From: Motiliproteus sp041586615
GTDB taxonomy: Bacteria > Pseudomonadota > Gammaproteobacteria > Pseudomonadales > Balneatricaceae
DNA length: 64,000 bases
Assembly: GCA_041586615.1 (NCBI GenBank)
Contig: JBFGZS010000010.1
Location: 1 to 64,000, forward strand
Direction: 5' to 3'
This document shows, piece after piece, positions 24,426-34,700 of this stretch (the stretch's first letter is position 1; each line of letters starts with the position of its first letter). The notes beneath the pieces are model-generated. The model searched no databases and was not told where the DNA came from. It saw nothing but the letters and a program-made list of their open reading frames with translations. The position numbers and the translations under genes are program-made.

Positions 24426-25781
24426 ATGCCTGACTGGTTGCATCCGCGCTCTCTTGCAGGCCGGCTTCGTCTGGCCTCCTGCGTGGTATTACCACTGATC
24501 ATTGGTCTGACGGCGCTCATTCTGGATCAGGCCTTCAAACGCAGCCTGGATGCCGCCGTGCAGGAGCGCCTGCGCCTCTCTACCTACGTCTTAATGGGTG
24601 CCGCCGAGGCCGGTGGAGGTCAACTCTGGATGCCCGCAACACTGCAGGAACCGCGCTTTAACCAGCCAGGATCCGGACTGATCGGCGCGATCCATAACCG
24701 CAATGGCACGCTGTTGTGGCGCTCAACCTCCGCCCTGGGTGAAAGTCCGGAATCGCCACCGCTGCCGCCCCGAGCCGGGGAAAACATCTTCGCCCATGAC
24801 CGTCCTGACCGATTTATCTACAGCTACCGGGTTTTGTGGGAAACGGAAGATGGCAACCGCAGCGAGTTTCTGTTCAGTACCCAGGAGGTCAACGACAGTT
24901 ACCGCGCTGAGCTGAGCGCCTTTCGCCTGCATCTATGGGGCGGGCTGGGCCTGCTCGCCGCCCTGCTGCTGCTCGCCCAGGGCATGGTACTGCGCTGGGG
25001 ACTCCGGCCGCTGACCCAGTTAGCGACGGACCTGCAGCAGATTGAAAGCGGCCAGCGCGACGATCTACCGGGCCACTATCCCCACGAGATTACCCCGGTC
25101 ACCCGCAACCTCAACTTGCTGCTGCAGGCGGAGCGCCGTCAGCGCGAACGCTATCGCAACACCCTGGCGGATCTGGCTCATAGCCTGAAAACACCGCTGG
25201 CGGTGCTGCGCAACCTGCCGGGCGGTTCGGAAGCCGAGGCGATCGACGAACAGATCGCGCGCATGGACCAGATCATCAGCCACCAACTGGGCCGCTCTGT
25301 CACCACCCCCGCCCACCCGCTACAACAAGCCGTGGCTATTTTGCCCGCGGTTCGTCGTATCGGCCAGGCGCTGCAGAAAGTGTATCGGGATAAGACAGTG
25401 CGTTTTGAGGTCAGCGGCAACGAACCTGGATTTCGCGGCGACGAACGCGATTTGATGGAGATTTTGGGTAATCTGATCGATAACGCCTTTAAATACGGCG
25501 GCAACCATATCCGGGTCAGCACCGGGGTCCTACCTGATCGTATCGAGATCATCGTCGACGATAACGGCCCCGGCATCGCGCCGGACCTGCACGGCGCGAT
25601 CTTGCAGCGCGGCACCCGCGCCGACTCACTGTCGCCCGGCCAGGGTATCGGCTTGTCGGTGGTACGGGATATTCTCAGCGGCTACCAAGGCAGCCTGAAT
25701 ATCGCCAGCCAGCAGGCAAATAGCCTGGGGGGTGCGCGATTCATCGTCTCCCTGCCCCGCGCCGGCGCGGACAAAAAATAA
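24426..25781 (+). CDS. PhoQ/QseC-like sensor histidine kinase
   Basis: A 451-residue membrane kinase. Helices lie near 15-35 and 162-182, with a periplasmic sensor between (about 125 residues, acidic and aromatic). A HAMP segment follows (LRPLTQLATDLQQIESGQRD), then the phosphoacceptor helix LADLAHSLKTPLAVLRNL with the conserved His, and the ATPase domain with NLIDNAFKYGG, DNGPGIA and GQGIGLSVVRDIL. In the H box Ser replaces the usual Glu/Asp after His, and Lys replaces Arg (HSLKTPL), as in PhoQ. This supports the PhoQ-like assignment. The signal is unknown. Confidence 0.93.
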   Translation: MPDWLHPRSLAGRLRLASCVVLPLIIGLTALILDQAFKRSLDAAVQERLRLSTYVLMGAAEAGGGQLWMPATLQEPRFNQPGSGLIGAIHNRNGTLLWRSTSALGESPESPPLPPRAGENIFAHDRPDRFIYSYRVLWETEDGNRSEFLFSTQEVNDSYRAELSAFRLHLWGGLGLLAALLLLAQGMVLRWGLRPLTQLATDLQQIESGQRDDLPGHYPHEITPVTRNLNLLLQAERRQRERYRNTLADLAHSLKTPLAVLRNLPGGSEAEAIDEQIARMDQIISHQLGRSVTTPAHPLQQAVAILPAVRRIGQALQKVYRDKTVRFEVSGNEPGFRGDERDLMEILGNLIDNAFKYGGNHIRVSTGVLPDRIEIIVDDNGPGIAPDLHGAILQRGTRADSLSPGQGIGLSVVRDILSGYQGSLNIASQQANSLGGARFIVSLPRAGADKK

Positions 25782-25905
25782 TCGCGTTCACGTGCGGCAT
25801 TTTCTTGACCGATACCGCCACGGGGCGTATATCGTCATAGCATGATGACCCCACACCACCCGCGTCATTCGGCAACGTCACGGGCGGACAACCAAGCACC
25901 TTTTT

Positions 25906-26706
25906 ATGTCTACAGGTAACCGGATGAAACCTTGCATCGCCATCGGCCTAGCCAAATCGTTCCGCTTTGACGCATTGCGCCAGCGGTTACAAGAAAGCCG
26001 CCGCGGCACGCTTTACCGTGAAGTCCTGCACCTCGAAAACGGTGGCGATACCTTTATTTTCCCCTTTGGCGTCATGCTGTTCTGGGGGGTACCCGCCGAT
26101 GAACAGCAGCGCCTGATCAGCGAAATAACCCCCTTCGCCGACGAGCTACTACGCACGCCCTTCGAGGATCATTTTGAATATGTCGTCGACAGTAATCGGC
26201 AGCGCATCCAGGAAGACCGCATCGCGCTGATCAACGACACCGTGCTGGACAAGCTAGCCCTCTCGCACGGCATTGCCCAGTCGATCAAACTGGTAGAGCT
26301 GGAGGCCATTGCCAGCCGAGCCGTGGAAGAAACCGCACACATACCGCGCAACATGGCCGAAACCGGCAGCACCCGCCTCAGCCGGCGCGACATCGCCCGT
26401 ATGCGCGGGCGCCTGCTATTGGTGGAGAGTGATATCAACCACCACTACGCGTTACTGGATACGCCGGAATTTTTCTGGGAGTACCCGGAGCTGGAATCCC
26501 GCTATCGGGAAGCCACCCGTTATCTGGATGTCCAGGCAAGGGTGGCGGTGCTGGATAAAAAACTGCAGATGATTCACAAGCTGTTCGATATGCTGGCCGA
26601 CGAGCAGAAACATAAACACTCGTCGCTGCTGGAATGGATCATCATCTGGCTGATCGCCGTAGAGATCGTGATCTTCCTCGGCCACGACCTGTTGAAGATT
26701 TTTTAA
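25906..26706 (+). CDS. RMD1 family (DUF155) protein
   Basis: A 266-residue protein of the RMD1/DUF155 family, whose eukaryotic members (RMD1, RMND1) act in mitochondria; bacterial function is not established. Family features include TFIFPFGVMLFWGV, EDRIALINDTVLDKLALSHGIAQS, and a C-terminal coiled segment with VAVLDKKLQMIHKLFDMLADEQKH before one membrane helix (LLEWIIIWLIAVEIVIFLGH). The C-terminal anchor would leave most of the protein in the cytoplasm. The start shown is ATG at 25906; ATG at 25924 (MKPCIAIG) is also possible. A terminator-like hairpin follows. Confidence 0.88.
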   Translation: MSTGNRMKPCIAIGLAKSFRFDALRQRLQESRRGTLYREVLHLENGGDTFIFPFGVMLFWGVPADEQQRLISEITPFADELLRTPFEDHFEYVVDSNRQRIQEDRIALINDTVLDKLALSHGIAQSIKLVELEAIASRAVEETAHIPRNMAETGSTRLSRRDIARMRGRLLLVESDINHHYALLDTPEFFWEYPELESRYREATRYLDVQARVAVLDKKLQMIHKLFDMLADEQKHKHSSLLEWIIIWLIAVEIVIFLGHDLLKIF

Positions 26707-26736
26707 GGCGGCAGTTCAGTCCCGTCTCCGGGCCTC

Positions 26737-26770
26737 AAGGCTTGCAATCATATGCAGGCCTTTGTCGTTT
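26737..26770 (+). terminator. terminator after RMD1 gene
   Basis: AAGGCTTGCA and TGCAGGCCTT pair with one mismatch around a 6-base loop, followed by TTGTCGTTT. It lies 31 bp past the stop codon. Confidence 0.7.
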
Positions 26771-26852
26771 CGGGACTGAGCCGATGCTGCACGCTCAACG
26801 CAACACGCCACCGACTTCAGAGGGGCTGCCACCCTCCAACAGGTCATACAAC

Positions 26853-26890
26853 AGACTCTGTTTTGACTCTCTGTTTTGACTCTCTCTTTT
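26853..26890. repeat. 13 bp tandem repeat GACTCTCTGTTTT x3
   Basis: Three imperfect copies in the gap between the RMD1 and msrA genes: an 11-base GACTCTGTTTT, then GACTCTCTGTTTT, then GACTCTCTCTTTT. About 100 bp remain to the msrA start. Confidence 0.8.
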
Positions 26891-26996
26891 AACTACAATC
26901 GAGTCTGACCTCGTGGCCAGACCCCGTGGCCATTTCTGTTTAGCGGCACTTTAACGGCTATAACGGGTCCATACCCCATCAATTGGAGAATATCTT

Positions 26997-27491
26997 ATGA
27001 CTGAACGCGCGATTCTGGCCGGTGGCTGTTTCTGGGGCATGCAGGATTTAATTCGCAAACGCCCCGGTGTGATCAGTACCCGTGTCGGCTATACCGGTGG
27101 CGATGTGCCGAACGCCACCTACCCCAACCATGGTACCCATGCCGAGGCTATCGAGATCATTTTTGACCCGGCTCTGATCAGCTACCGCGACCTGCTGGCG
27201 TTGTTCTTCCAGATCCATGATCCCTGCACCCGCGACCGGCAAGGTAATGACCGCGGTCTTTCCTACCGTTCGGCGATCTTCTATCTGGATGAGGCGCAGC
27301 AGCAGACGGCACTGGCAACCATTGCCGATGTGGATGCGTCGGGCCTCTGGCCCGGTAAAGTGGTGACGGCGCTGGAACCTGCAGGGGATTTCTGGGAAGC
27401 CGAAGCAGAACACCAAGATTATCTGCAGCGGATACCCAACGGCTACAGCTGCCACTTTCCGCGCCCGAACTGGGTACTACCCAAACGCTAA
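26997..27491 (+). CDS. msrA: peptide-methionine (S)-S-oxide reductase
   Basis: A 164-residue enzyme that repairs the S form of methionine sulfoxide in proteins. The catalytic motif is at the N-terminus, ILAGGCFWGMQDL (Cys13). TRVGYTGGDVPNATYPNHG and AEAIEIIFDPALISYRDLL are family segments. It has a GGAG site 8 bases before the ATG and no leader peptide, so it is cytoplasmic. The C-terminal tail has a Cys in YSCHFPRPN that could act as a resolving cysteine. It stands alone, with a dispersed repeat directly after it. Confidence 0.95.
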   Translation: MTERAILAGGCFWGMQDLIRKRPGVISTRVGYTGGDVPNATYPNHGTHAEAIEIIFDPALISYRDLLALFFQIHDPCTRDRQGNDRGLSYRSAIFYLDEAQQQTALATIADVDASGLWPGKVVTALEPAGDFWEAEAEHQDYLQRIPNGYSCHFPRPNWVLPKR

Positions 27492-27650
27492 ACCGGCGGC
27501 AACGTAATACCGAGCAAAAAGTATCGCCTTATAAGCGGTTCATGAATAAACCGCCGTGGCATAAGGCCACGCGAGACAAGGACGGACAGGCGCCGGCCTT
27601 GTCGTCATCAAAAGAGCGAAGGGATCGGTATTTTTATGCCTGGTTAATCG
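27492..27650 (+). repeat. dispersed intergenic repeat, copy B (composite)
   Basis: Starts with CGGCGGCAACGTAATACCG and AGCAAAAA, shared with copy C at 36160. It then has a block (27540-27566) found inverted at 6703-6735. It continues with GACGGACAGGCGCCGGCCTT, GTCGTCATCA and GAAGGGATCGGTA, ending in ATGCCTGGTTAAT, which align with copies A and C. It fills most of the 197 bp gap between msrA and the convergent FAD gene. Confidence 0.75.
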
Positions 27651-27688
27651 TATCGCCTGACGGCCCCACAGCCATCCTTACGGGGTGC

Positions 27689-29290
27689 TTACTTTGCCGC
27701 CATTGCCAGCGCCAGAGCCTCGGCGACCTTGATACCGTCGATAGCCGCCGACAGGATACCGCCGGCATACCCGGCGCCTTCACCCGCGGGGTAGAGGCCC
27801 TGGGTATTGATACTCTGGCAGTCGGCACCGCGATTGACCCGTACCGGCGAGGAGGTGCGTGTTTCAACGCCGGTCAGCAAGGCATCGGCCATCGAGAAGC
27901 CCTTAATTTTACGCTCGAAGGCCGGAAGCGCTTCTTTGATCGCCGCAATGGCGTAGTCCGGCAGGCTGGGGCTGAGGTCGGTCAGGTGAATGCCCGGTGT
28001 GTAGGAGGGCTCCACCTTGCCCAAGTCCGTGGACGGCTTGCCCGCCAGAAAATCGCCGACCCGCTGGCCCGGTGCGCTGTAGTCGCCGCCGCCCAGCTCG
28101 AAGGCTTTACGTTCCCAATGCCGCTGCAGTTCGATACCCGCCAGCGGTCCACCGGGATAATCGTCGGGGGTAATACTGACCACGATGGCGCTGTTGGCGT
28201 TACGCTCGGCGCGCGAATACTGACTCATACCGTTGGTAACGACGGCATTGGGTTCCGAGGTCGCGGCAACCACCTGGCCGCCGGGGCACATACAGAAGCT
28301 GTACACCGAGCGACCGTTGGCGCAGTGATGGACCAGTTTATAGTCCGCCGCCCCCAGCAGCTCATGCCCGGCCTGCTCGCCAAACCGGCTCTGGTCGATC
28401 AGCGATTGCGGGTGCTCGATCCGAAAGCCGATCGAGAAGGGCTTGGCTTCGATATGCACGCCCTGGCGTTCCAGCATGGCAAAGGTATCACGGGCACTGT
28501 GGCCAACCGCCAGCATGATGTGCTGGCTGCGAATCACCTGCCCATCGGCCAGCACCACGCCCTGAATCTGACCGTCGTTAATCTGCAATTCATCGACGCG
28601 TTGACCAAAACGGATCTCGCCGCCCAATTCCTCGATACTGTGGCGAATACTTTCCACCATTTTCACCAGACGGAACGTGCCTATATGCGGCTTGCTGTTG
28701 ATCAGGATATCCTCCGGTGCACCGGCTTTGACAAACTCTTCCAGCACCTTGCGCCCCAGATGGCGCGGATCTTTGATCTGACTATAGAGTTTGCCGTCGG
28801 AGAACGTGCCCGCGCCGCCCTCGCCAAACTGCACATTCGATTCGGGGTTCAGCTCGCGCTTGCGCCACAGACCAAAGGTATCGACGGTACGCTCACGAAC
28901 CGCCTTGCCCCGTTCCAGAATAATCGGTTTAAAGCCCATTTGCGCCAGGATCAGCCCCGCCATCATGCCGCAAGGACCCATACCGATGATGATCGGCCGT
29001 TGCGATAGCGTTGCCGGGGCCTGCGTAACAAAATGATACTGGGTATCGGGGCTCGGTTTGATCTGCCCGTCAGCGGCGAAATCGACCAACAGCCGCGACT
29101 CTAGCGCGCAGTCAATATCCAGCGCGTAGATCAGGGCAATATGGTTGCGCTTACGGGCATCGTGGCTGCGCTTGACGATGTTGAAGCCCTGTAACTGGCT
29201 AGCGTCAATGCCGAGCCGCTGCACGATGGCGTTGCGTAGATCCTGTTCGCTGTGGTCAAGAGGAAGCTTAAGATTGGTCAGTCGCAACAT
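27689..29290 (-). CDS. FAD/NAD(P)-binding protein, COG2509 type
   Basis: A 533-residue flavoprotein of the uncharacterised dehydrogenase family COG2509. The N-terminal domain (about 1-85; LRLTNLKLPLDHSEQDL, KRSHDARKRNHIALIYALDI) precedes the FAD fold with PIIIGMGPCGMMAGLILAQMG and ILERGKAVRERTVDTFG. FGEGGAGTFSDGKLYSQI is a family signature. AVGHSARDTFAMLERQGV and a C-terminal PAGEGAGYAGGILSAAIDG complete the binding site. The reaction is unknown; related proteins are listed as dehydrogenases. The start at 29290 (MLRLTNL) has a GGAA-like site. Confidence 0.9.
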   Translation of the reverse strand: MLRLTNLKLPLDHSEQDLRNAIVQRLGIDASQLQGFNIVKRSHDARKRNHIALIYALDIDCALESRLLVDFAADGQIKPSPDTQYHFVTQAPATLSQRPIIIGMGPCGMMAGLILAQMGFKPIILERGKAVRERTVDTFGLWRKRELNPESNVQFGEGGAGTFSDGKLYSQIKDPRHLGRKVLEEFVKAGAPEDILINSKPHIGTFRLVKMVESIRHSIEELGGEIRFGQRVDELQINDGQIQGVVLADGQVIRSQHIMLAVGHSARDTFAMLERQGVHIEAKPFSIGFRIEHPQSLIDQSRFGEQAGHELLGAADYKLVHHCANGRSVYSFCMCPGGQVVAATSEPNAVVTNGMSQYSRAERNANSAIVVSITPDDYPGGPLAGIELQRHWERKAFELGGGDYSAPGQRVGDFLAGKPSTDLGKVEPSYTPGIHLTDLSPSLPDYAIAAIKEALPAFERKIKGFSMADALLTGVETRTSSPVRVNRGADCQSINTQGLYPAGEGAGYAGGILSAAIDGIKVAEALALAMAAK

Positions 29291-29583
29291 GGGGAATTCC
29301 GTAGCGGCAGTCACGCGCCAGCAAGGCACCGAAAGAGAGGGCCGTCAGCGTCGAAACTGCAAAATATAAGAGACGGGATATTATCGGTTTCAACCCCTGC
29401 AGCTGTCAAAGCGCAATCACCGCTATCGACCTCGCGCCCGCGTGACGAAGCCGGGCAAAACTTTACAAGTGGCACCGATAACAGCAAGCTAGAGCCCCAT
29501 AAATAAGATCACTAGCAATAAGGCGTTGTTAATACGTCTAACGGCTACTGATCTAAAGAAAACAACCGGGATAGGATAAGATC

Positions 29584-30594
29584 ATGGGGCTTCTGGTAAA
29601 CGGTGAATGGCAGGACCGCTGGTACGATACGAAGGCGACCGACGGCCATTTTGCACGCAGCCAATCCCAGTTTCGTCACTGGATCACCACCGATGGCAGC
29701 GCAGGCCCCACCGGCGCCGCGGGCTTTAAAGCCGAAACCGGACGCTATCACCTTTACGTCTCCCTGGCCTGCCCCTGGGCGCATCGCACCTTAATATTCC
29801 GGGTATTGAAAGGCTTGGCGTCGAGCATCAGTGTGTCGGTGGTCAATCCTCTGATGAAAGAGCATGGCTGGACCTTCGATCCGGCGCCCGGCGTCGTTGC
29901 CGACCCGTTGCATCAAAGCCAATATCTGCACCAGCTCTACACCCAGGCGGCAGCCGATTACTCGGGACGCGTGACGGTACCTATCCTGTGGGATAAACAC
30001 CGGGACACTATCGTCAGTAACGAATCGGCGGATATTATCCGTATGCTGAACAGCGCCTTCGACCAGGCCGGTGCAACACCCGGCGATTACTATCCGGTAG
30101 CGCTACGTCGTGAGATCGACAGCCTCAACCAGCACATTTATGACTCGGTCAATAACGGCGTCTACAAGGCCGGTTTTGCCACCACCCAGGCCGCGTATGA
30201 AGACGCCCTGTATCCGCTATTTGCCAGCCTCGACCAGCTGGAGCACCGGCTAAGCCAGCAACGCTACCTGCTCGGTGAACGTATAACCGAAGCGGACTGG
30301 CGCCTGTTTACCACCCTGATCCGCTTCGACCCGGTGTACGTCGGACACTTCAAGTGCAACCTGCGCCCCATCCGCAGTTACCCCCATTTATGGGGTTATC
30401 TCAAGGAGCTGTACCAGTGGCCGGGGGTGCGCGCCACCGTCGATATGGCCCATATCAAGACCCATTATTATGCCAGTCACGATATGATCAACCCCACCGG
30501 CGTCGTGCCTGTTGGCCCTCTCCAGGACCTGGACAGTCCACACCAGCGCGACGCGCCGGCAAGCGAACGACGCCCGCCGGTAACGTCAGGTTGA
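29584..30594 (+). CDS. yqjG: glutathionyl-hydroquinone reductase (YqjG/Xi-class GST)
   Basis: A 336-residue Xi-class glutathione transferase that reduces glutathionyl-hydroquinones. The catalytic cysteine is in YVSLACPWAHRTLIF (about residues 58-72). GRVTVPILWDKHRDTIVSNESADIIRML is the thioredoxin-fold glutathione site. The helical domain has RYLLGERITEADWRLFTTLIRFDPVYVGHFKCN, a hallmark of this class. Its 3' end overlaps the tail of the convergent PAS-GGDEF-EAL pseudogene by 9 bp. A 250 bp upstream gap shows no clear signal other than a GGATAGGATAAG stretch before the ATG. Confidence 0.95.
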   Translation: MGLLVNGEWQDRWYDTKATDGHFARSQSQFRHWITTDGSAGPTGAAGFKAETGRYHLYVSLACPWAHRTLIFRVLKGLASSISVSVVNPLMKEHGWTFDPAPGVVADPLHQSQYLHQLYTQAAADYSGRVTVPILWDKHRDTIVSNESADIIRMLNSAFDQAGATPGDYYPVALRREIDSLNQHIYDSVNNGVYKAGFATTQAAYEDALYPLFASLDQLEHRLSQQRYLLGERITEADWRLFTTLIRFDPVYVGHFKCNLRPIRSYPHLWGYLKELYQWPGVRATVDMAHIKTHYYASHDMINPTGVVPVGPLQDLDSPHQRDAPASERRPPVTSG

Positions 30595-31581
30595 CGCGGC
30601 AAAAAAGCGATCGAACTGATCGGCCGGTACCGGCCTGCCAAACAAGAATCCCTGGACCTGTTTGGCGCTATCAGGCCCTTTACCGGGTCCTGCCAGCGCA
30701 GCAATGCCTCCGCGCCCAACAACTGCTCGGTCTGCAGATCAAACACCGGCTGATAATGCAGTACCAATTGATCGTGCTGTATAGCCCGCTGCAGCCCTGA
30801 CACGATATCCAGATGATCGATAACCCGCTGCCCCATGGCGTGTTCATAAAATTGAAACTGGCCGTGCCCAGCCGCTTTAGCATGGTACATCGCAATATCG
30901 GCATTTTTCATCAGCGTATCGACATCGTCACCATCCTGGGGCCAGACCGCCACGCCGATACTGGCACCGGGCTCCAGTTCATGTTTACCAAACCAGACGG
31001 GGTCGGCCAGTGCCTCCTGTAACTTGGCACAGACCCGGCCACTTGGGGAAGTTCGGATCAATATCGTAGATCGCCAGCTTGACCAGCTCATCATGGGCGT
31101 ACCCCAGATTCCGGCACGTCGCATCATTGGCGTAGATGATCCGCGCGTCTTTGTCGATCCACAGCGCCGAGTCCACCATCTGGTCGACGGAAAACTCCAT
31201 TAACTGCATGCGCTGGCTGCGTTCAGCCCGATGATCGATAGGCCGAATCACCGCCACGGAATATTCAATATCGCCCTGGAATTGGTAGCTGTCGACGATC
31301 TCTACCGGCCGGTAGACACCCAAGGCGGTGCGGTGCTGTACAGTCACGGTCAGCACGCGGCGACGCTTCAGCGCCATCCAGTGTTGTGGCCAGACCGATG
31401 GCCGAAAGTGGGTATCCAGGTCGTGGATGCTCATCCCACAGAACGTGTCGAGGTCGTAGCCGTAGAAATGCAGTGCCGAAGGGTTCGCATTCAGCAGACG
31501 GCCGTCAGCCCCGATCCAGATGATTAAGTCTTTCAAGTTGCGGAGAGTATTGGCCAAAAAATCGGGGGAATTAAAGTCCAT
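30586..31581 (-). pseudogene. decayed PAS-PAS-GGDEF-EAL protein gene
   Basis: The 5' part encodes two PAS domains (LIIWIGADGRLLNANPSALH and DSALWIDKDARIIYANDATC), then breaks near 31040. The frame that follows holds only the C-terminal part of a GGDEF domain (GASIGVAVWPQDGDDVDTLM, ADIAMYHAKAAGHGQF). GGDEF itself is missing. An EAL domain then begins normally (LVLHYQPVFDLQTEQLLGAE, ALLRWQDPVKGLIAPN) but is interrupted. Only its last residues remain in a shifted frame (VQGFLFGRPVPADQFDRFF), ending at 30586. Two internal deletions thus removed both active sites. The order of surviving pieces matches intact PAS-GGDEF-EAL proteins. Confidence 0.85.
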
Positions 31582-31763
31582 ATCAACACGATACACCAGC
31601 TGAATGAAGGACTGACTATACCGCTATTGTTGCAATCCGGCACGACAGGAGTGCATACGAGGCAGCGCTAATTAGCGAACATTTGATTTTGCGCAGCTTT
31701 TGGCAATATTGTAAATCGAATCATAAACGGGATAGCTCTGCCAACCGCCCTTCGTATCAACAC

Positions 31764-34700
31764 CTACACAGAACGACGCAGCGTATGCAGCATGTGATAA
31801 ATCACCGGAACCAGTAACAGGCTGACCAGCATCGAGTAGCTCAGCCCCCACACCACCGTGATCGCCAGGGGTTGCAGCATCTCGGCGCCATCGCCCCAGC
31901 CCAGCGCCAAGGGCAGCATGCCGACGACCGTACTCAGGGTCGTCATCAGGATAGGGCGTAAACGCAAACGTGCGGCGGCAACAATCATATGGCGCAACTC
32001 ACCGGCGCTAGCGGATTGCGGCCCAGCGTTGCGCTCCGCGTGCTCTCTGCGTTCGAGCTCGATGTACTCCACCAGCAGGATCGCATTGTTCACCACGATC
32101 CCCACCAGCATGACCATGCCGAGCCAGACCGGCATCGACAGCGGTATCGCGAGCAGATCAATACCCAGGGCCACCCCGGAAGCCGCAAAGGGCACGCTAA
32201 GGATAATAATCAGCGGATTGAGCAGCGATTCGTATTGGATCGCCATCACCACAAACACCAGAAACAGCGCCAATAACAGCAGGATATCGGTCTGTTGTTG
32301 CTGGGCCTGCAAGGCTTTCTGGCCGCCGCCATCGTACAAACTGTAGCCTTGCGGCAATTGCGCCCGGTCACGGAGCTGCTGCAGCGACTGCAGCGCCTCG
32401 CCGAGGGTGGTGCCGTCGCGTAGCGAGGCAGACAGTTCGACGATGCGCATCTGGTTGTCGCGCATGATGGTCGCGGGAGTTTCCAGCAACTGAATCTGCG
32501 CCACGCTGCCCAGATACAGCGCCGGCGCACCGGCCCGGGCGGGGAATAGGATGATCGATTCCAGGTCCTGCGGGCTGCGAAATGCCGACGGTGCCAGACG
32601 CAGACGGATATCGTAGGCGCGGTCGCTGTCCAGGTAATCACTCACGACCCGGCCCTGCAACGCGATCTGGGCCGCCTCCGTCAGATCCTGCAGGGTCAGT
32701 CCCAGCTGGGCCGCACGGTTACGGTCCAGCTTAATCGCGATTTCGAACTGCTCGTCCTCGGCAGAATGCGCGACATTGCTCAGACCGGGAATCGCACGCA
32801 TGTTATCGGCTAGGCCATCGGCCAGCACCTTGAGTTGCGCCAGATCAGTACCCTGTAAGCGCAGGCTGATATCGTCGTCACCGCGACTGGTACGAATACC
32901 CCGGATGCCCCGCTGCGTCATGCGTACCTGAAAACCGGCCAGTTGTTGCTGCCCGACAACTGTGTTCATGCGCTGCATCCATTCACCACTGCTGACACGC
33001 CGTTGCGCCAACGGCACCAGCTGGACAATCACCGAGGCACGGCTGGGACGCTCACGCTGGGAACGGCCAAACACCGATCCCCCCACCAGGGTATACACCG
33101 AGGCCGTTTCGGGCTGTACCGCAAACAGCCCTTCTAACAAACGGACCCGCTGATCCATCTCCTCGAGGGATGTGCCGACATCGGCCGATATCGAGATGCT
33201 GATCCGCCCGTCGTCGAGTTTGGGTAAAAAGATCTGTTTGCCGGACATAAACACCGGCACGCTGAAGCCCAAGGCCAGCATAAATGCCAGCAAGGTCAGC
33301 ACGCGCCAACGCAGCAAGACAGCGATCACGACGGCGTAGCCACGCTGCAGCAGAGCGATAACCGCGTCGACCCCGCGTCGCAGCGCACTACTGCTGGTGG
33401 CCGTGACCTTGGCCGCGTACGCCGGCACCAGCGTCAGCGCAATAATCATCGACGCAAAAATCGCCGCCGAGATGGTGAAGATCAATTCCCGAAACAGCAG
33501 ACCGGTCAGGCCGCCAACAAACAGAAACGGCAGTACCGCCGACAGGTTGGTCGAGGTCGCCGCCACAATCGCCCCATTCACTTCACTAGCCGCCTGCGTG
33601 GCGGCATCCTCCGGCCGCTCCCGATGGCACTGGTGCCGGTAGATGTTCTCCAGCATCACGATGGTGTTATCCACCAGCATGCCGATGCCCAGTGCCAGCC
33701 CCCCCAGCGTCATGACGTTTAGCGTCAGGCCGCCGATTCCCATCAGCACGCAGGTAAACATAATGGCGATCGGGATTGCGCTACCGATAATCAGCGTGCG
33801 GCGCAGATTACCCAGAAACAGGTAGACCACCGACATGGCCAGCAACGCACCGCTGATCGCGGCCAAGGAAGCATTTTTCAGGGCCTGTAAGATATAGATA
33901 GACTGGTCGGCGACCAGGGTTACGCGCACGTCTTGCGGGATAATGCGTTGCGCATGCAGCCAGGCCAACCGCTCATTGACGACCGCCGCCACCGCGGTGG
34001 TATTGGCCGTCGGTTGTTTCTGAATCGACAGTTTGATGCCGCTAACACCATCGGCGCGCACTTTGATACGCTCATCCTCGCTGCTGTCCAGCACCTCGGC
34101 CACGTCGTTCAGGTACACCGTCTGACCGCCATTTCGCGTTATCGGCAGCTGGCGAATCTCGTCGAGGGAGGTAAAGCGGCCACTGATCCGCCCGGTGATT
34201 TCATAGCCGGGCATCTGCAGACGACCGATCGGCTGGTCACTGTTGCCCCCCTGCAGGGCGCTGATCAGGTCCCGATAGCTTAAGCCGATACCCGCCAACC
34301 GTCCTTGATCCGGGATGATCTGGATCTCGCGCAGCACACCGCCACCGACCTCCGCCGCCGCTACACCGGGAAGGTTCAAAAACCATTTGCTGAACGAAGC
34401 ATCAACCCATTGCTGTAGCGCCGCACTGTCACGCAGCGGTGAACTGATCACAAATTCCTGCACCGGGATTTGCGACGGATCCAGCTTAAAGATCACCGGC
34501 GGATCGATACTGTCCGGCAAAAAACGCTTGGCACGATCGAGTCGGGTACTGGCATCGCGCAGGGCGACATCGATATCTTTGCCGTAATCAAATGCCAGAT
34601 CGACACTGGCGCTTCCCCGCGTACTGCTCGATTGCACGCTGATGGCGTCCTCGGTGATCGCCAACTGCTCCTCCAGCTGCCGGGTGATCTTGTCCTCCAT

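Noticed and set aside
27542..29008. Plus-strand 488-codon open frame opposite the COG2509 flavoprotein gene
   Set aside because: It is a shadow of a well-conserved minus-strand gene and shows no recognisable domain; its start lies in a dispersed repeat.
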